A stretch of DNA of 50,436 nucleotides from a virus, in the IMG/VR virus record IMGVR_UViG_3300047548_000076, positions 1 through 50,436 of that record. One strand, written 5' to 3'. A model generated the notes under the pieces. It saw only the letters and a list, made by a program, of their open reading frames with translations. It had not been told where the DNA came from and did no database searches. Positions 1 through 8,181 of the stretch are shown here, piece by piece (position 1 is the stretch's first letter; the number at the start of each line of letters is the position of its first letter). The position numbers and the translations under genes are program-made.

Positions 1-1
1 C

Positions 2-598
2 TACTATGGCTCAGTTGATTCTAAACAAGTTTATGAATACACTGAAGGAAAACCGCTAAGAGATTGGTGGAAACTACAGAAGGAATTACCAGAAAATTTT
101 TTGTTTGAGGTCTTGGAAACTTTTGATGACATAACACCAGAAGAACTTGTGAATAAAGAACGAGATCTTCAACTCACTATGAATGTTCTTTCTGAAGAAT
201 TCTTTAATCATAGTATAGCCACTAAAGGGTTTTGTTCTAAGAAAAGAAGTGAAGAAACCAAACGAAATGTTTCTCAGAAAACTAAACAATACTGGGAATC
301 GGAAGCTGGTCAGTTAAAGAAACAAAGGTTGTCAGAGCGAAATAAAAAGTTTCAATCAGAATGGATGAAAGAAAAGTGGAAGAACCCTTCTGAAGCAATG
401 ATTAACAAAACATATCACGGCAGACCAAAGGGTTCTAAGGATGTTGGCGAAAGACAATCAAGAAGCACTATACGGAAAGTTTGTTATGATGGTATTGTTT
501 ATGAGAACGCTGTTGAAGCATCAGAAGTATATGGAGTCCATCCTGTTACGATAAGAAGATGGTGTAAGGATAATATGAATAAGTGGAGTTATGTATGA
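2..598 (+). CDS. Homing endonuclease, GIY-YIG-like with NUMOD domains (5' truncated by window)
   Basis: The reading frame is open from the window edge, so the start lies outside. The first residues read YYGS, the core of a GIY-YIG-like nuclease fold, also seen in the endonuclease at 21936-22532. A NUMOD3-like basic stretch follows (KKRSEETKRNVSQKTKQYW), and a C-terminal NUMOD1-like helix-turn-helix (YENAVEASEVYGVHPVTIRR) probably contacts DNA. It abuts gene 47 with a 4-base overlap, a typical place for a free-standing homing endonuclease beside a conserved replication gene. The catalytic N-terminus is largely missing, so activity cannot be judged. Confidence 0.75.
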   Translation, partial: YYGSVDSKQVYEYTEGKPLRDWWKLQKELPENFLFEVLETFDDITPEELVNKERDLQLTMNVLSEEFFNHSIATKGFCSKKRSEETKRNVSQKTKQYWESEAGQLKKQRLSERNKKFQSEWMKEKWKNPSEAMINKTYHGRPKGSKDVGERQSRSTIRKVCYDGIVYENAVEASEVYGVHPVTIRRWCKDNMNKWSYV

Positions 599-1647
599 AA
601 GTTGCTATAATCACCGATACGCACTGGGGAGCGAGAAATGATAGTATGGCATTTATTGAGTATTTTGATAAATTCTATACCAATGTTTTCATTCCCAAGT
701 TGGTTGAAGAAAAGATTGATACAGTGTTAATGTTAGGTGATACCTTTGATCGAAGAAAGTATACCAATCATGTGTCGTTATCGCATGCAAAAAGAATTTA
801 TTTTGATCCATTAAGTAAATTGGGTATTACGGTTCATATGATTGTTGGAAATCACGACACCGCATATAAAAACACCAATGATATAAACTCTCCAGATTTA
901 CTTCTGCGAGAGTACGACAACATCAACGTGATTGATAAACCAACTACTATCAACGTAGGTGGTTTTGATATTTGTATGATGCCTTGGATTTGCCCAGAGA
1001 ACTACGATGCATCTATCGCAGAAATGACAACCACTAAAGCAGACATCTGTATGGGTCACTTTGAGATCGCAGGGTTTGCTATGTACAGAGGAATGGAATC
1101 ACATGAAGGATTACCTAAAGACCTTTTCGACAAGTTTGATATGGTTTTTTCTGGGCATTATCACCATAAAAGTGATGATGGGCATATTTACTACCTCGGA
1201 AACCCCTATGAACTTACTTGGCAGGATTACAACGATCCCAGAGGGTTTCACCTGTTCGATGTATCAAGTAGGAAACTCGAATTCATTAGAAACCCTTATA
1301 CTATGTTTGCCAGAGTCGAATACAACGACAAAGAGCAAGAGCCTGTCGATTTAGATGCACTTGATCTTAAGCAGACATATGTAAAGTTAGTTGTGGTTAA
1401 TAAAACTGACTATTATAAATTTGACAAATTCATTACTAAGTTGTATAATAAAGGATGTCATGAAATCAAGATTATTGAAGACATGTCTGAATTCCAAGAT
1501 GGCGAGATTGGTGAAGAAATCAATCTAGAAGATACGCTGTCTGTTCTTTCTCATTATGTCGATTCAATCGAAACAGATGTTGATAAAGAACAAGTTAAAA
1601 CATTCATGCGAACTTTGTACACAGAAGCGGTAAACATCGAGGTATAA
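595..1647 (+). CDS. 47: gp47-like recombination nuclease subunit (SbcD/Mre11 family)
   Basis: This is the calcineurin-type metallophosphoesterase subunit of the phage Mre11/Rad50 complex, which resects DNA ends for recombination-dependent replication. Metal-binding motifs are visible: D8-x-H10 near the start, LGDTFD around D49, GNHD at 85-88, and GHYHH later. Length is 350 aa against about 340 in T4. I chose ATG 595, which overlaps the preceding stop as ATGA and has GGAG at 586-589; an in-frame GTG at 583 would only add four residues. Its partner gp46 is encoded two genes downstream. Confidence 0.95.
   Translation: MKVAIITDTHWGARNDSMAFIEYFDKFYTNVFIPKLVEEKIDTVLMLGDTFDRRKYTNHVSLSHAKRIYFDPLSKLGITVHMIVGNHDTAYKNTNDINSPDLLLREYDNINVIDKPTTINVGGFDICMMPWICPENYDASIAEMTTTKADICMGHFEIAGFAMYRGMESHEGLPKDLFDKFDMVFSGHYHHKSDDGHIYYLGNPYELTWQDYNDPRGFHLFDVSSRKLEFIRNPYTMFARVEYNDKEQEPVDLDALDLKQTYVKLVVVNKTDYYKFDKFITKLYNKGCHEIKIIEDMSEFQDGEIGEEINLEDTLSVLSHYVDSIETDVDKEQVKTFMRTLYTEAVNIEV
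1421..1449 (+). promoter_or_regulatory. Candidate sigma70 promoter inside gene 47
   Basis: TTGACA at 1421-1426 and TATAAT at 1444-1449 with a 17-bp spacer: both hexamers match the E. coli consensus exactly. It lies in the last third of gene 47 and could supply extra transcript for the 1648 gene and gene 46. It is within coding sequence and could be fortuitous. Confidence 0.45.
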
Positions 1648-1947
1648 ATGCAACAACTTGAGATTAAGTATTTCTTTCCATTGACGGAACAGATACCACT
1701 TGATTTAGATTATACACCATGCATTGAATTCCAAAACGCAAAGAATGCTAGCGTGGTTATCAATAATACTGGTCTGGTTCTTAGTGTTGCTAATGGTGGA
1801 ACAACTTGGGCATCAGTTTCTAACATCCAACCATCATTCTGTATTGACATTGATCAAACACCATTAACAGTGATGTCTAAAAATAAACCCAACATCTTTA
1901 GAAAATATCTCTATAAGATTATGGGTGTGAAATGGAAGGCTAAATGA
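1648..1947 (+). CDS. Hypothetical protein between gp47 and gp46
   Basis: A 99-residue protein I do not recognise. Its ATG follows the gene 47 stop directly, and its end overlaps the gene 46 start as ATGA, so it is translationally coupled to both recombination subunits. The middle is rich in Asn, Val and Thr, suggesting beta structure, and the C-terminus is basic (KYLYKIMGVKWKAK). T4 also has small unknown genes (46.1, 46.2) here, but I see no sequence relation that I can claim. Confidence 0.8.
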   Translation: MQQLEIKYFFPLTEQIPLDLDYTPCIEFQNAKNASVVINNTGLVLSVANGGTTWASVSNIQPSFCIDIDQTPLTVMSKNKPNIFRKYLYKIMGVKWKAK

Positions 1948-3662
1948 TTACATTTAAATCTGTACAATGGTCAAATTTTCTATCAACAGGAAATTCACCT
2001 AACAAAGTTTTATTAAACAAGTCACCAACAACTCTTATCATTGGTAAGAATGGTGAAGGTAAGAGCACAATCTTAGATGCATTGTGCTTTTCGTTATTTG
2101 GTAAACCATTCCGTAACATCAACAAGGCACAGCTGGTAAATTCTATCAATGGTAAGAAGTGTCTCGTTGAAGTTGAATTCGAAGTCAATGGTAAAGAGTA
2201 TCGTATTGTTCGTGGTATCAAACCAAACATCTTTGAGATCTATCAAGATGATGAACTCTTAAATCAAGATGCAGCTGCACGTGACTACCAAAAGATTCTC
2301 GAGCAACAAATTCTGAAGTTAAACTACAAGACTTTCACACAAGTGGTTATCTTGGGTTCTGCTTCTTTCGTTCCATTTATGCAGTTGCCATCAACCCAAC
2401 GTCGTGACGTTATTGAAGACATTCTTGATATTAGAATCTTCTCCACGATGAATCAGTTGCTAAAGGAAAAGGCAAATGATACTAAAACCCAAATTACACG
2501 AATTGAGTCGGAGTTGTCCAATGCTAAGGCGAAAGTCGATGCGCAGCAGACTCTCATCAAGACTATCACACAAGCAAAGGCAGACGTTATTGTCGGTCTA
2601 CAGAGTAAGATTGATGCGAACAATGGAGCAGTCCTTCAGGCACAATCTGAAATCCAACAGTTGGTGTCCGATATTGCAGAACTCTCAACTCAGATTGCTT
2701 CGAAAGATAAACTGGTTGATGACATTGATAAAGCCAAAACTATCAAAGCGAAAATCAATCAAAAGGTGGAGACATGCGAGCATCAGTCGGAATTTTTTGA
2801 AGAGAATTCGGTTTGTCCGCAGTGTTCACAGGATATTCCCGAGGAATACAAATCAAAAATCATCCACGATCTGCACATGAAGATGCAGGACAGTAACCAA
2901 AAGATTGAAGAACTGGAAACTGTCCTTGGTGGATTGAATACTAAGTTAAAGAATATCAATGCAATCGTTGATCAAATCACCGATAAGAACATTGAACTTT
3001 CTACTAAAAACTCTACAGTTGCTCTGTTGAACAAACAGATTAAAGAACTTGAAGAAGAGATCGCTACACACAATGCAGACACCACTAACGTGGATGAGGA
3101 AAAGCGTAAGTTGAAAGAAATGGCTAAGGAAGCCATGGATAAGATTGCTGCGAAGACTCAATTGTCTGAGCGTAAGAATCTTGAGGAAGTCGCTTCTGTT
3201 CTACTCAAAGACACTGGTATCAAGACAGCAATCATTCGTGAATACTTACCAGTTATGAACAAACTGATTAACAAGTATCTTAACGCAATGGATGCTTACA
3301 TTCAGTTTGAACTTGATGAAGCGTTCAATGAAACAGTAAAGTCTAGATTCCGAGATGAGTTTACATACGCAAGTTTCTCTGAGGGTGAGAAGATGCGTAT
3401 CGACTTGGCAATTCTATTCACTTGGCGTCAGATTGCTAAGATGAAGAACTCTGTGAACACAAACCTGTTACTCCTAGATGAAATCTTCGACTCATCATTG
3501 GACACAGCTGGTACAGATTACTTCCTAAACCTAATGAATAGTTTCGGAGAAAACACAAACATCTTCGTTATTTCCCACAAAGGCGACCAGTTGTTCGATA
3601 AGTTCCGTAGCGTGATTAAGTTTGAAAAACGCAATGACTTCTCTGTGATAGCCAAAAACTAA
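1944..3662 (+). CDS. 46: gp46-like recombination nuclease ATPase subunit (SbcC/Rad50 family)
   Basis: An SMC-like ABC ATPase that partners gp47 in end resection and join-copy recombination. Seen: Walker A GKNGEGKST at residues 34-42; long coiled-coil arms from about 170 to 400; a zinc hook CPQC at 291-294 in the middle of the coil; signature SEGEKMR from 479; Walker B LLLLDE ending at D512/E513. Length 572 aa is close to T4 gp46 (560). All catalytic elements are intact. Confidence 0.95.
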   Translation: MITFKSVQWSNFLSTGNSPNKVLLNKSPTTLIIGKNGEGKSTILDALCFSLFGKPFRNINKAQLVNSINGKKCLVEVEFEVNGKEYRIVRGIKPNIFEIYQDDELLNQDAAARDYQKILEQQILKLNYKTFTQVVILGSASFVPFMQLPSTQRRDVIEDILDIRIFSTMNQLLKEKANDTKTQITRIESELSNAKAKVDAQQTLIKTITQAKADVIVGLQSKIDANNGAVLQAQSEIQQLVSDIAELSTQIASKDKLVDDIDKAKTIKAKINQKVETCEHQSEFFEENSVCPQCSQDIPEEYKSKIIHDLHMKMQDSNQKIEELETVLGGLNTKLKNINAIVDQITDKNIELSTKNSTVALLNKQIKELEEEIATHNADTTNVDEEKRKLKEMAKEAMDKIAAKTQLSERKNLEEVASVLLKDTGIKTAIIREYLPVMNKLINKYLNAMDAYIQFELDEAFNETVKSRFRDEFTYASFSEGEKMRIDLAILFTWRQIAKMKNSVNTNLLLLDEIFDSSLDTAGTDYFLNLMNSFGENTNIFVISHKGDQLFDKFRSVIKFEKRNDFSVIAKN

Positions 3663-3664
3663 CG

Positions 3665-3693
3665 CTAGATCCCTGTATCCATAAGGGTTCTAG
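3665..3693 (+). terminator. Hairpin after gene 46
   Basis: CTAGATCCCT pairs with AGGGTTCTAG around a 9-nt loop: a 10-bp stem with one T-T mismatch. There is no clear T-run after it (CCCTCCAAAAAG), so rho-independent termination is uncertain. It sits between the gene 46 stop and the next promoter. Part of it recurs in inverted orientation at 6210-6228. Confidence 0.45.
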
Positions 3694-3708
3694 CCCTCCA
3701 AAAAGTGC

Positions 3709-3737
3709 TTGCCTTTTATCTTGTTTTAGTGTATAAT
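3709..3737 (+). promoter_or_regulatory. Sigma70-like promoter
   Basis: TTGCCT (3709-3714), 17-bp spacer, TATAAT (3732-3737). The flanking words AAAAAGTGCTTGCCTTTTAT recur almost unchanged before 6314, so this is a repeated promoter design. It drives the small gene at 3763 and probably the VWA protein behind it. Confidence 0.75.
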
Positions 3738-3762
3738 TCTCTTATTGAATGGGAGATTTGCA

Positions 3763-3954
3763 ATGGAACAATGGAAAGACTTTGATGATTTTGAATTGGC
3801 TTGTATTTGTGCAGACTATGGTTATGAAGACCGACTAGAGATAAGCGATATCCTCCCTGTTAGGCTTGCAAACCGAGCCGAGATTGAGCAGTTGCTAACC
3901 GAAGTAGAACATGATATTGCATTCCCTGTTGACATTAATTGCGAATTAGTGTAA
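3763..3954 (+). CDS. Small acidic hypothetical protein
   Basis: A 63-residue acidic protein of unknown function (begins MEQWKDFDDFELACICADYG). ATG 3763 is chosen because it follows a GGGAG motif at 3750-3754 and lies 26 nt after the -10 box; an upstream TTG would sit on the leader. It is the first gene after the promoter, and its stop codon overlaps the -10 box of the next promoter. Confidence 0.65.
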   Translation: MEQWKDFDDFELACICADYGYEDRLEISDILPVRLANRAEIEQLLTEVEHDIAFPVDINCELV

Positions 3955-3957
3955 AAT
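3929..3957 (+). promoter_or_regulatory. Sigma70-like promoter before the VWA/metallopeptidase gene
   Basis: TTGACA (3929-3934), 17-bp spacer, TAAAAT (3952-3957). The -10 box contains the stop codon of the preceding small gene, and the next ATG is 30 nt downstream with GAGGAA before it. Confidence 0.65.
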
Positions 3958-3986
3958 AGTCGTATATTGAGATTGAGGAATATATA

Positions 3987-6188
3987 ATGGAAATGCGAGC
4001 AAACGATCTATCTGCAAAACTGCTGGCTACTGAAAACCTTTCAGTTATTCGTGCCAATGCAAAGACTGCATCATTTGACATCAAGTCACGTGTCCTAACT
4101 CTACCGATGTGGAAAGAGATGACTCCCGAAGTGGAGGATATGCTTATCGGTCACGAAGTTGGTCACGCACTCTATACTGGCGAACAGTACATCGAACCTC
4201 TCCGTGAGAATCCTAAACTCATGGGCTACATGAACATCGTTGAAGATGTCCGTATTGAGAAACTTATCAAGCGTAAGTATCCTGGACTCCGCAAACGCAT
4301 GAACGAAGGTTACAAGCAACTGAACGATCGTGACTTCTTTGGTGTAAAATCTCTCCAAAGTTTTGATCATCTTCTGTTGATTGACCGTATCAATCTATAC
4401 TTCAAAGTTGGCTTCCAATGTGGTGTTAAGTTTACACCCGAGGAGAAGGTATTTGTCAATCGTGCTGAACGCACTGAAACTGTTGAAGACGTAATTCAAC
4501 TTGCTCAGGACATCTATGCTTTCGCCAAGGAACAAGCCGAGCAGAAGAAGCAACAACGTCTTGCACGTGGCGAAGATCCAGAAGATGAAGATGAAGAAGA
4601 TCCAATTTATGGTGACTATGACATCGACATGGATGGTGACTGGGATCAAGAAGAATCTGATGACGAGTTGGATCCTATGTCTAAGAACGGTAAGAATCGT
4701 GAAAACGATGAACAAGCTGATCCAGAAGACGACATCGAAGCAAAAACCGACCGAGTCTTCCAAGACAAGTTGTCTGACCTTGCTGACAATAACACCGAGT
4801 ATCACTACTGGAAATTCGATACCATTTATTTCGAAGATCCTGTTGTTGGCTACAAAACTATTCTCCGTGACACCAAGTCGCCTGAACAGTGGCAAGCTGA
4901 AGACGAAGTCCAGAAGTATGACTACAATACTCGCTACATGTCCGATGAAGAGCGTAAGGAATACTACGCTAAGATGACTTCAGAATTTGACACGTTCAAA
5001 AATGAGTCTCTTCGCACTGTGAACTATCTCGTCAAAGAATTCGAGATGAAGAAATCTGCCACTGCCTACAAGCGTACACAAACTTCTAAAATCGGTTCTT
5101 TGGATATGCGTAAAATCTATGCCTATCAACTGCAAGATGATTTGTTCAAGCGTGTGACTACTCTGCCACAAGGTAAGAATCACGGCATGATTATGCTTGT
5201 TGACTGGTCTGGTTCTATGGATTCTGTTTTGCGTGACACTCTTAAGCAGGTTGTTAACCTTGCTATGTTCTGCAATCGTGTTCAGATTCCATATCGTGTG
5301 TTTGCATTCACCACTGCTTACGAACGCAACCGTAACGATGTAACAGATACTGAACGACATGAGCGTTATATTCGTGAACGTGACTTCATGATGAAGAAAC
5401 AAGATCAGACTGGTAACATTCTTTCCAATGCTCGTGGCTTCCATATGCTTGAATTGTTCAGCAACCGAATGACTACCAGCGAATTCAACTCTATGGCTCG
5501 TCGTGTCCTCGACTATCGTTTCCACTGGAATGCTGGTATGGGCACTAGTGGTACTCCGTTGAACGAATCATTGGTGTGGGTTTACAATACTATTGGTGAT
5601 TACATCAAGAAGAACAATATCGAGAAGATGACTTTCATTACTCTTACTGATGGTGAAGGTGGTTCTCTACATAATGTCACTCGTGGTGGTACAACTCTAG
5701 ATGAATACACCAGCAAGATTATTGATGGTCAGTATAAGCGTGTCAAGATGCGTCACTTCATCAAAGATGAACAAACCCAAAAGACTTACGAAATCACTAG
5801 TGATTCCACTAAGCAAACTGGTACGATCATCCAGATGATTAAGGATCGTTACAATGTTACCACTGTTGGTTTCTACATCTGTGCAAACCACAAGGGTGCT
5901 TTGCGTTCTGCTATCCACGCTAACATCCCTGAATTTAATGGCGATGCTTACACTCTGATTGACTCTTGGAGAAAAGACTTCCGTGAGAATGCATTCGCCA
6001 GTGTCAAGAATACTGGTCGTGATGAGTTGTTTATCATCCCTCAGAACTCTACCAAGATCAATGAGGGTGAGTTGGAAGTTAAGGCTGATGCTAAGGCTGC
6101 AAGTATTGCTCGCAACTTTAGCAAATACCTGAACACTAAGAAGACTTCTCGTGTTCTTCTGAACCGATTTGTGGCTCTCGTAGCCTAA
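3987..6188 (+). CDS. CobT/VWA-like protein with N-terminal zinc-peptidase motif
   Basis: A 733-residue two-part protein. Near the N-terminus is a zincin motif GHEVGH (H56, E57, H60) followed by NIVEDVRIE, where the last Glu could be a third zinc ligand. An acidic linker runs from about 195 to 250 (EDPEDEDEEDP and similar). The C-terminal half is a von Willebrand A domain with the MIDAS motif DWSGS at 406-410 and TDGEGG from 554. This build matches CobT-type partners of MoxR/CobS AAA+ ATPases, and just such an ATPase follows at 6314. Aquatic T4-like phages commonly carry the ATPase under the name CobS. A cobalamin role is doubtful; a chaperone-like or protein-processing role is more plausible. 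Confidence 0.85.
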   Translation: MEMRANDLSAKLLATENLSVIRANAKTASFDIKSRVLTLPMWKEMTPEVEDMLIGHEVGHALYTGEQYIEPLRENPKLMGYMNIVEDVRIEKLIKRKYPGLRKRMNEGYKQLNDRDFFGVKSLQSFDHLLLIDRINLYFKVGFQCGVKFTPEEKVFVNRAERTETVEDVIQLAQDIYAFAKEQAEQKKQQRLARGEDPEDEDEEDPIYGDYDIDMDGDWDQEESDDELDPMSKNGKNRENDEQADPEDDIEAKTDRVFQDKLSDLADNNTEYHYWKFDTIYFEDPVVGYKTILRDTKSPEQWQAEDEVQKYDYNTRYMSDEERKEYYAKMTSEFDTFKNESLRTVNYLVKEFEMKKSATAYKRTQTSKIGSLDMRKIYAYQLQDDLFKRVTTLPQGKNHGMIMLVDWSGSMDSVLRDTLKQVVNLAMFCNRVQIPYRVFAFTTAYERNRNDVTDTERHERYIRERDFMMKKQDQTGNILSNARGFHMLELFSNRMTTSEFNSMARRVLDYRFHWNAGMGTSGTPLNESLVWVYNTIGDYIKKNNIEKMTFITLTDGEGGSLHNVTRGGTTLDEYTSKIIDGQYKRVKMRHFIKDEQTQKTYEITSDSTKQTGTIIQMIKDRYNVTTVGFYICANHKGALRSAIHANIPEFNGDAYTLIDSWRKDFRENAFASVKNTGRDELFIIPQNSTKINEGELEVKADAKAASIARNFSKYLNTKKTSRVLLNRFVALVA

Positions 6189-6198
6189 AACTAAGGAA

Positions 6199-6232
6199 CT
6201 ACCCCTGCAAACCCTTATGGATACAGGGGTAG
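6199..6232 (+). terminator. Hairpin after the VWA gene
   Basis: CTACCCCTG (6199-6207) pairs perfectly with CAGGGGTAG (6224-6232) around a 16-nt loop. Little T-run follows (ATTTCTGC). It closes the transcript before the next promoter. Bases 6210-6228 are the exact reverse complement of 3671-3689. Confidence 0.55.
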
Positions 6233-6249
6233 ATTTCTGCAAAAAGTGC

Positions 6250-6278
6250 TTGCCTTTTATTGCGATTTAGGGCATAAT
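6250..6278 (+). promoter_or_regulatory. Sigma70-like promoter before the AAA+ ATPase
   Basis: TTGCCT (6250-6255), 17-bp spacer, CATAAT (6273-6278). The upstream word AAAAAGTGCTTGCCTTTTAT is nearly identical to that at 3700-3719. Confidence 0.75.
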
Positions 6279-6313
6279 TATGTTATTGTGATTGATTATG
6301 AATGGAGTGAATG

Positions 6314-7474
6314 ATGGCAAAAGTTGATACCCAGTTCCGTGCAGAGTTTGAATCCAAACTGTACGAAATGTTCCCTGATGTTGCAACCGAGAAGACGGTA
6401 TCCCGTCCGCAACTGATGGAAGTTATGTCTGCCCTAAAGACAGAGAAATTCCCCCTTTGGATGATGAAAGAAAAAGTCGGTCGTGGTCTGTACGCCATTG
6501 ATGGTGGCAAACCTGCACCTGTTGTTGGCAATACTGCAGTGAAGGAAGAACCTGTGCACTCTTATCGTGTTGATTACACTAATATGGAATCCCTCGTACC
6601 GAAGAAGGATCCTAACTACGTTGCATTCGGCAACCACACCGACTTGGAAAACATTATCAAGTCTGGTATCTTTTACCCTGCATACATCACTGGTCCAACT
6701 GGTAACGGTAAGTCCACGATGGTCGAGCAGATTTGTGCCAAGCACAAGAAGCCACTCATCCGTGTTAACCTTAACATGATGACTGACGAAGAACAACTGA
6801 TTGGCTCCAAGACGCTAGAGAATGGCAACGTGGAGATTGTCGAAGGTCCAGTCCTTATCGCTATGCGCACTGGCACCACTCTACTACTTGACGAAATTGA
6901 TGCTGGCTCTGCTAACACTCTGCTTTGCCTGCAACCGATTCTCGAAGGTAAGCCATACTACTTCAAACTCAAGAATGAGATGATCATTCCTGCAGCTGGC
7001 TTCAACCTTATCGCCACTGCAAACACTAAGGGTAAGGGTTCAGACGATGGTCGTTACATCGGTACTAACATCCTTAACGAAGCATTCTTGGAGCGTTTCG
7101 CTGTAACCTTTGAGCAGGAATACCCATCTGCTAAGGTAGAGATTAAGATTGTGAAGAATCTGATGGATTCATATCAGTGTGCTGATGATGAATTTGCAGA
7201 GAACCTTGTAAAGTGGGCTGATTCAATCCGTCGTACTTTCGAGGATGGTGGTGTGGATGAAACTATTACGACTCGTCGTATGACCCACATTGTACGTGCC
7301 TTTGCGATTTTCAAGAATCGTACTAAGGCAGTGGAACTTTGCTGCAATCGTTTCGACTCCGCAACTAAGGATGCATTCCTGAAGTTGTACGACATGGTTG
7401 CAAACCCTCAACCTGAACCTGTAGCGACTCCCGAAGTTGTTGCGAATCCAGAGAGCGAAGAAGTTCCCTTCTAA
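6314..7474 (+). CDS. MoxR/CobS-type AAA+ ATPase
   Basis: A AAA+ ATPase of about 386 aa. Walker A GPTGNGKST lies at about 127-135 and Walker B LLLDEIDAG at about 190-198, followed by a sensor-1-like ATANT segment. The N-terminal 60 residues form a separate module (WMMKEKVGRGLYAID) that also appears in the protein at 7613. Two ATGs are adjacent (6311, 6314); 6314 is better spaced from GGAG at 6304-6307. MoxR ATPases act with VWA proteins as protein remodelers, so the upstream gene is the likely partner. Phages of this type often have it annotated cobS, but cobaltochelatase activity is not supported by context. Confidence 0.9.
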   Translation: MAKVDTQFRAEFESKLYEMFPDVATEKTVSRPQLMEVMSALKTEKFPLWMMKEKVGRGLYAIDGGKPAPVVGNTAVKEEPVHSYRVDYTNMESLVPKKDPNYVAFGNHTDLENIIKSGIFYPAYITGPTGNGKSTMVEQICAKHKKPLIRVNLNMMTDEEQLIGSKTLENGNVEIVEGPVLIAMRTGTTLLLDEIDAGSANTLLCLQPILEGKPYYFKLKNEMIIPAAGFNLIATANTKGKGSDDGRYIGTNILNEAFLERFAVTFEQEYPSAKVEIKIVKNLMDSYQCADDEFAENLVKWADSIRRTFEDGGVDETITTRRMTHIVRAFAIFKNRTKAVELCCNRFDSATKDAFLKLYDMVANPQPEPVATPEVVANPESEEVPF

Positions 7475-7509
7475 GAATGGAGAGAATGGAAATTCTTGGA
7501 GAAAACAAT

Positions 7510-7528
7510 CCCCTACAGGGTGTAGGGG
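7510..7528 (+). terminator. Short hairpin after the AAA+ gene
   Basis: CCCCTACA and TGTAGGGG form a perfect 8-bp stem with a 3-nt loop. The tail is CATTGCAAAA, not T-rich. It occupies the same place (gene end, then hairpin, then promoter) as the hairpins at 3665 and 6199. Confidence 0.5.
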
Positions 7529-7543
7529 CATTGCAAAAAAGTG

Positions 7544-7572
7544 TTGTCTTTAATTTGAAATTAGGGTATAAT
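7544..7572 (+). promoter_or_regulatory. Sigma70-like promoter
   Basis: TTGTCT (7544-7549), 17-bp spacer, TATAAT (7567-7572), preceded by AAAAAAGTG as in sister promoters. The next ATG (7613) follows AAAGGAATATATT. Confidence 0.75.
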
Positions 7573-7612
7573 AATACCTGTGGTAGTTGAAAATTCTTGA
7601 AAGGAATATATT

Positions 7613-8101
7613 ATGTTGAAATTTGCAAACCTGTCCCTCGCCCAAAAGCGTTTCGTCGTTGCAGTGCTCGAGTCTAATCCTCAGTACAAGAAAGATCCTC
7701 AGATTACTCTGAAGGAATGTGCTGCAATCTATTACACTCTCCGTGACCAGCGCACTGGTGCGAAGAATGAGAAGATCGGTTATCCTAACTGGCTCTTCAA
7801 CAAGAACAAGGTTGAGCGTGGTGTTTACCAGCTACCTGTTCCTACCGATGCAGAACTCGCTGCATACACCAAAGAACTTAGCGACAAGCTGACTGCTCCA
7901 GTTGCTAAGGCTAAGGCTAAGGTAGCCAAACTCGCAAAGGCTAAGACTGTTAAGGTTAAGACTCCCAAGGTTGAAGCCGAAGCAGAAGAAGCTGAAATCG
8001 AGTCCACTCGTCTTCAAAAGATCATCGAAGAATCTGAAATGGTTGACGAAGATGTAGAAGACTTCAACCAGATTCTCCGTGAGAATGGTATCGAAGTCTA
8101 A
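7613..8101 (+). CDS. Lys/Ala-rich protein sharing a domain with the AAA+ ATPase
   Basis: A 162-residue protein. Residues 1-80 contain PNWLFNKNKVERGVYQLP, which lines up with PLWMMKEKVGRGLYAI of the neighbouring ATPase, so both probably carry the same small N-terminal module. Residues about 97-125 are a histone-H1-like Lys/Ala tract (KAKAKVAKLAKAKTVKVK), and the last 40 residues are strongly acidic. It has its own promoter and a terminator. A nucleic-acid or protein adaptor role within the ATPase system is inferred, not shown. Confidence 0.7.
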   Translation: MLKFANLSLAQKRFVVAVLESNPQYKKDPQITLKECAAIYYTLRDQRTGAKNEKIGYPNWLFNKNKVERGVYQLPVPTDAELAAYTKELSDKLTAPVAKAKAKVAKLAKAKTVKVKTPKVEAEAEEAEIESTRLQKIIEESEMVDEDVEDFNQILRENGIEV

Positions 8102-8117
8102 TCACTGAGTTTCATGT

Positions 8118-8145
8118 CGCTGGGGATACGCCATCGTCCCCAGCG
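8118..8145 (+). terminator. Rho-independent terminator
   Basis: CGCTGGGGA and TCCCCAGCG form a perfect 9-bp GC-rich stem with a 10-nt loop, followed by ATTCTTTTCATTT. Confidence 0.75.
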
Positions 8146-8181
8146 ATTCTTTTCATTTGATGGTTTTATAATGGAGATAAT

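Noticed and set aside
4980-5525. Long antisense reading frames opposite the VWA gene (also at 4395-4895 and 5697-6242)
   Set aside because: They follow from codon bias of the sense gene, lack ribosome sites and show no recognisable domain.
3987-7474. Cobalamin biosynthesis (CobS/CobT cobaltochelatase)
   Set aside because: Only the AAA+ and VWA parts are present, no CobN or pathway genes, and the VWA protein carries a peptidase motif. The CobS name reflects fold similarity only.
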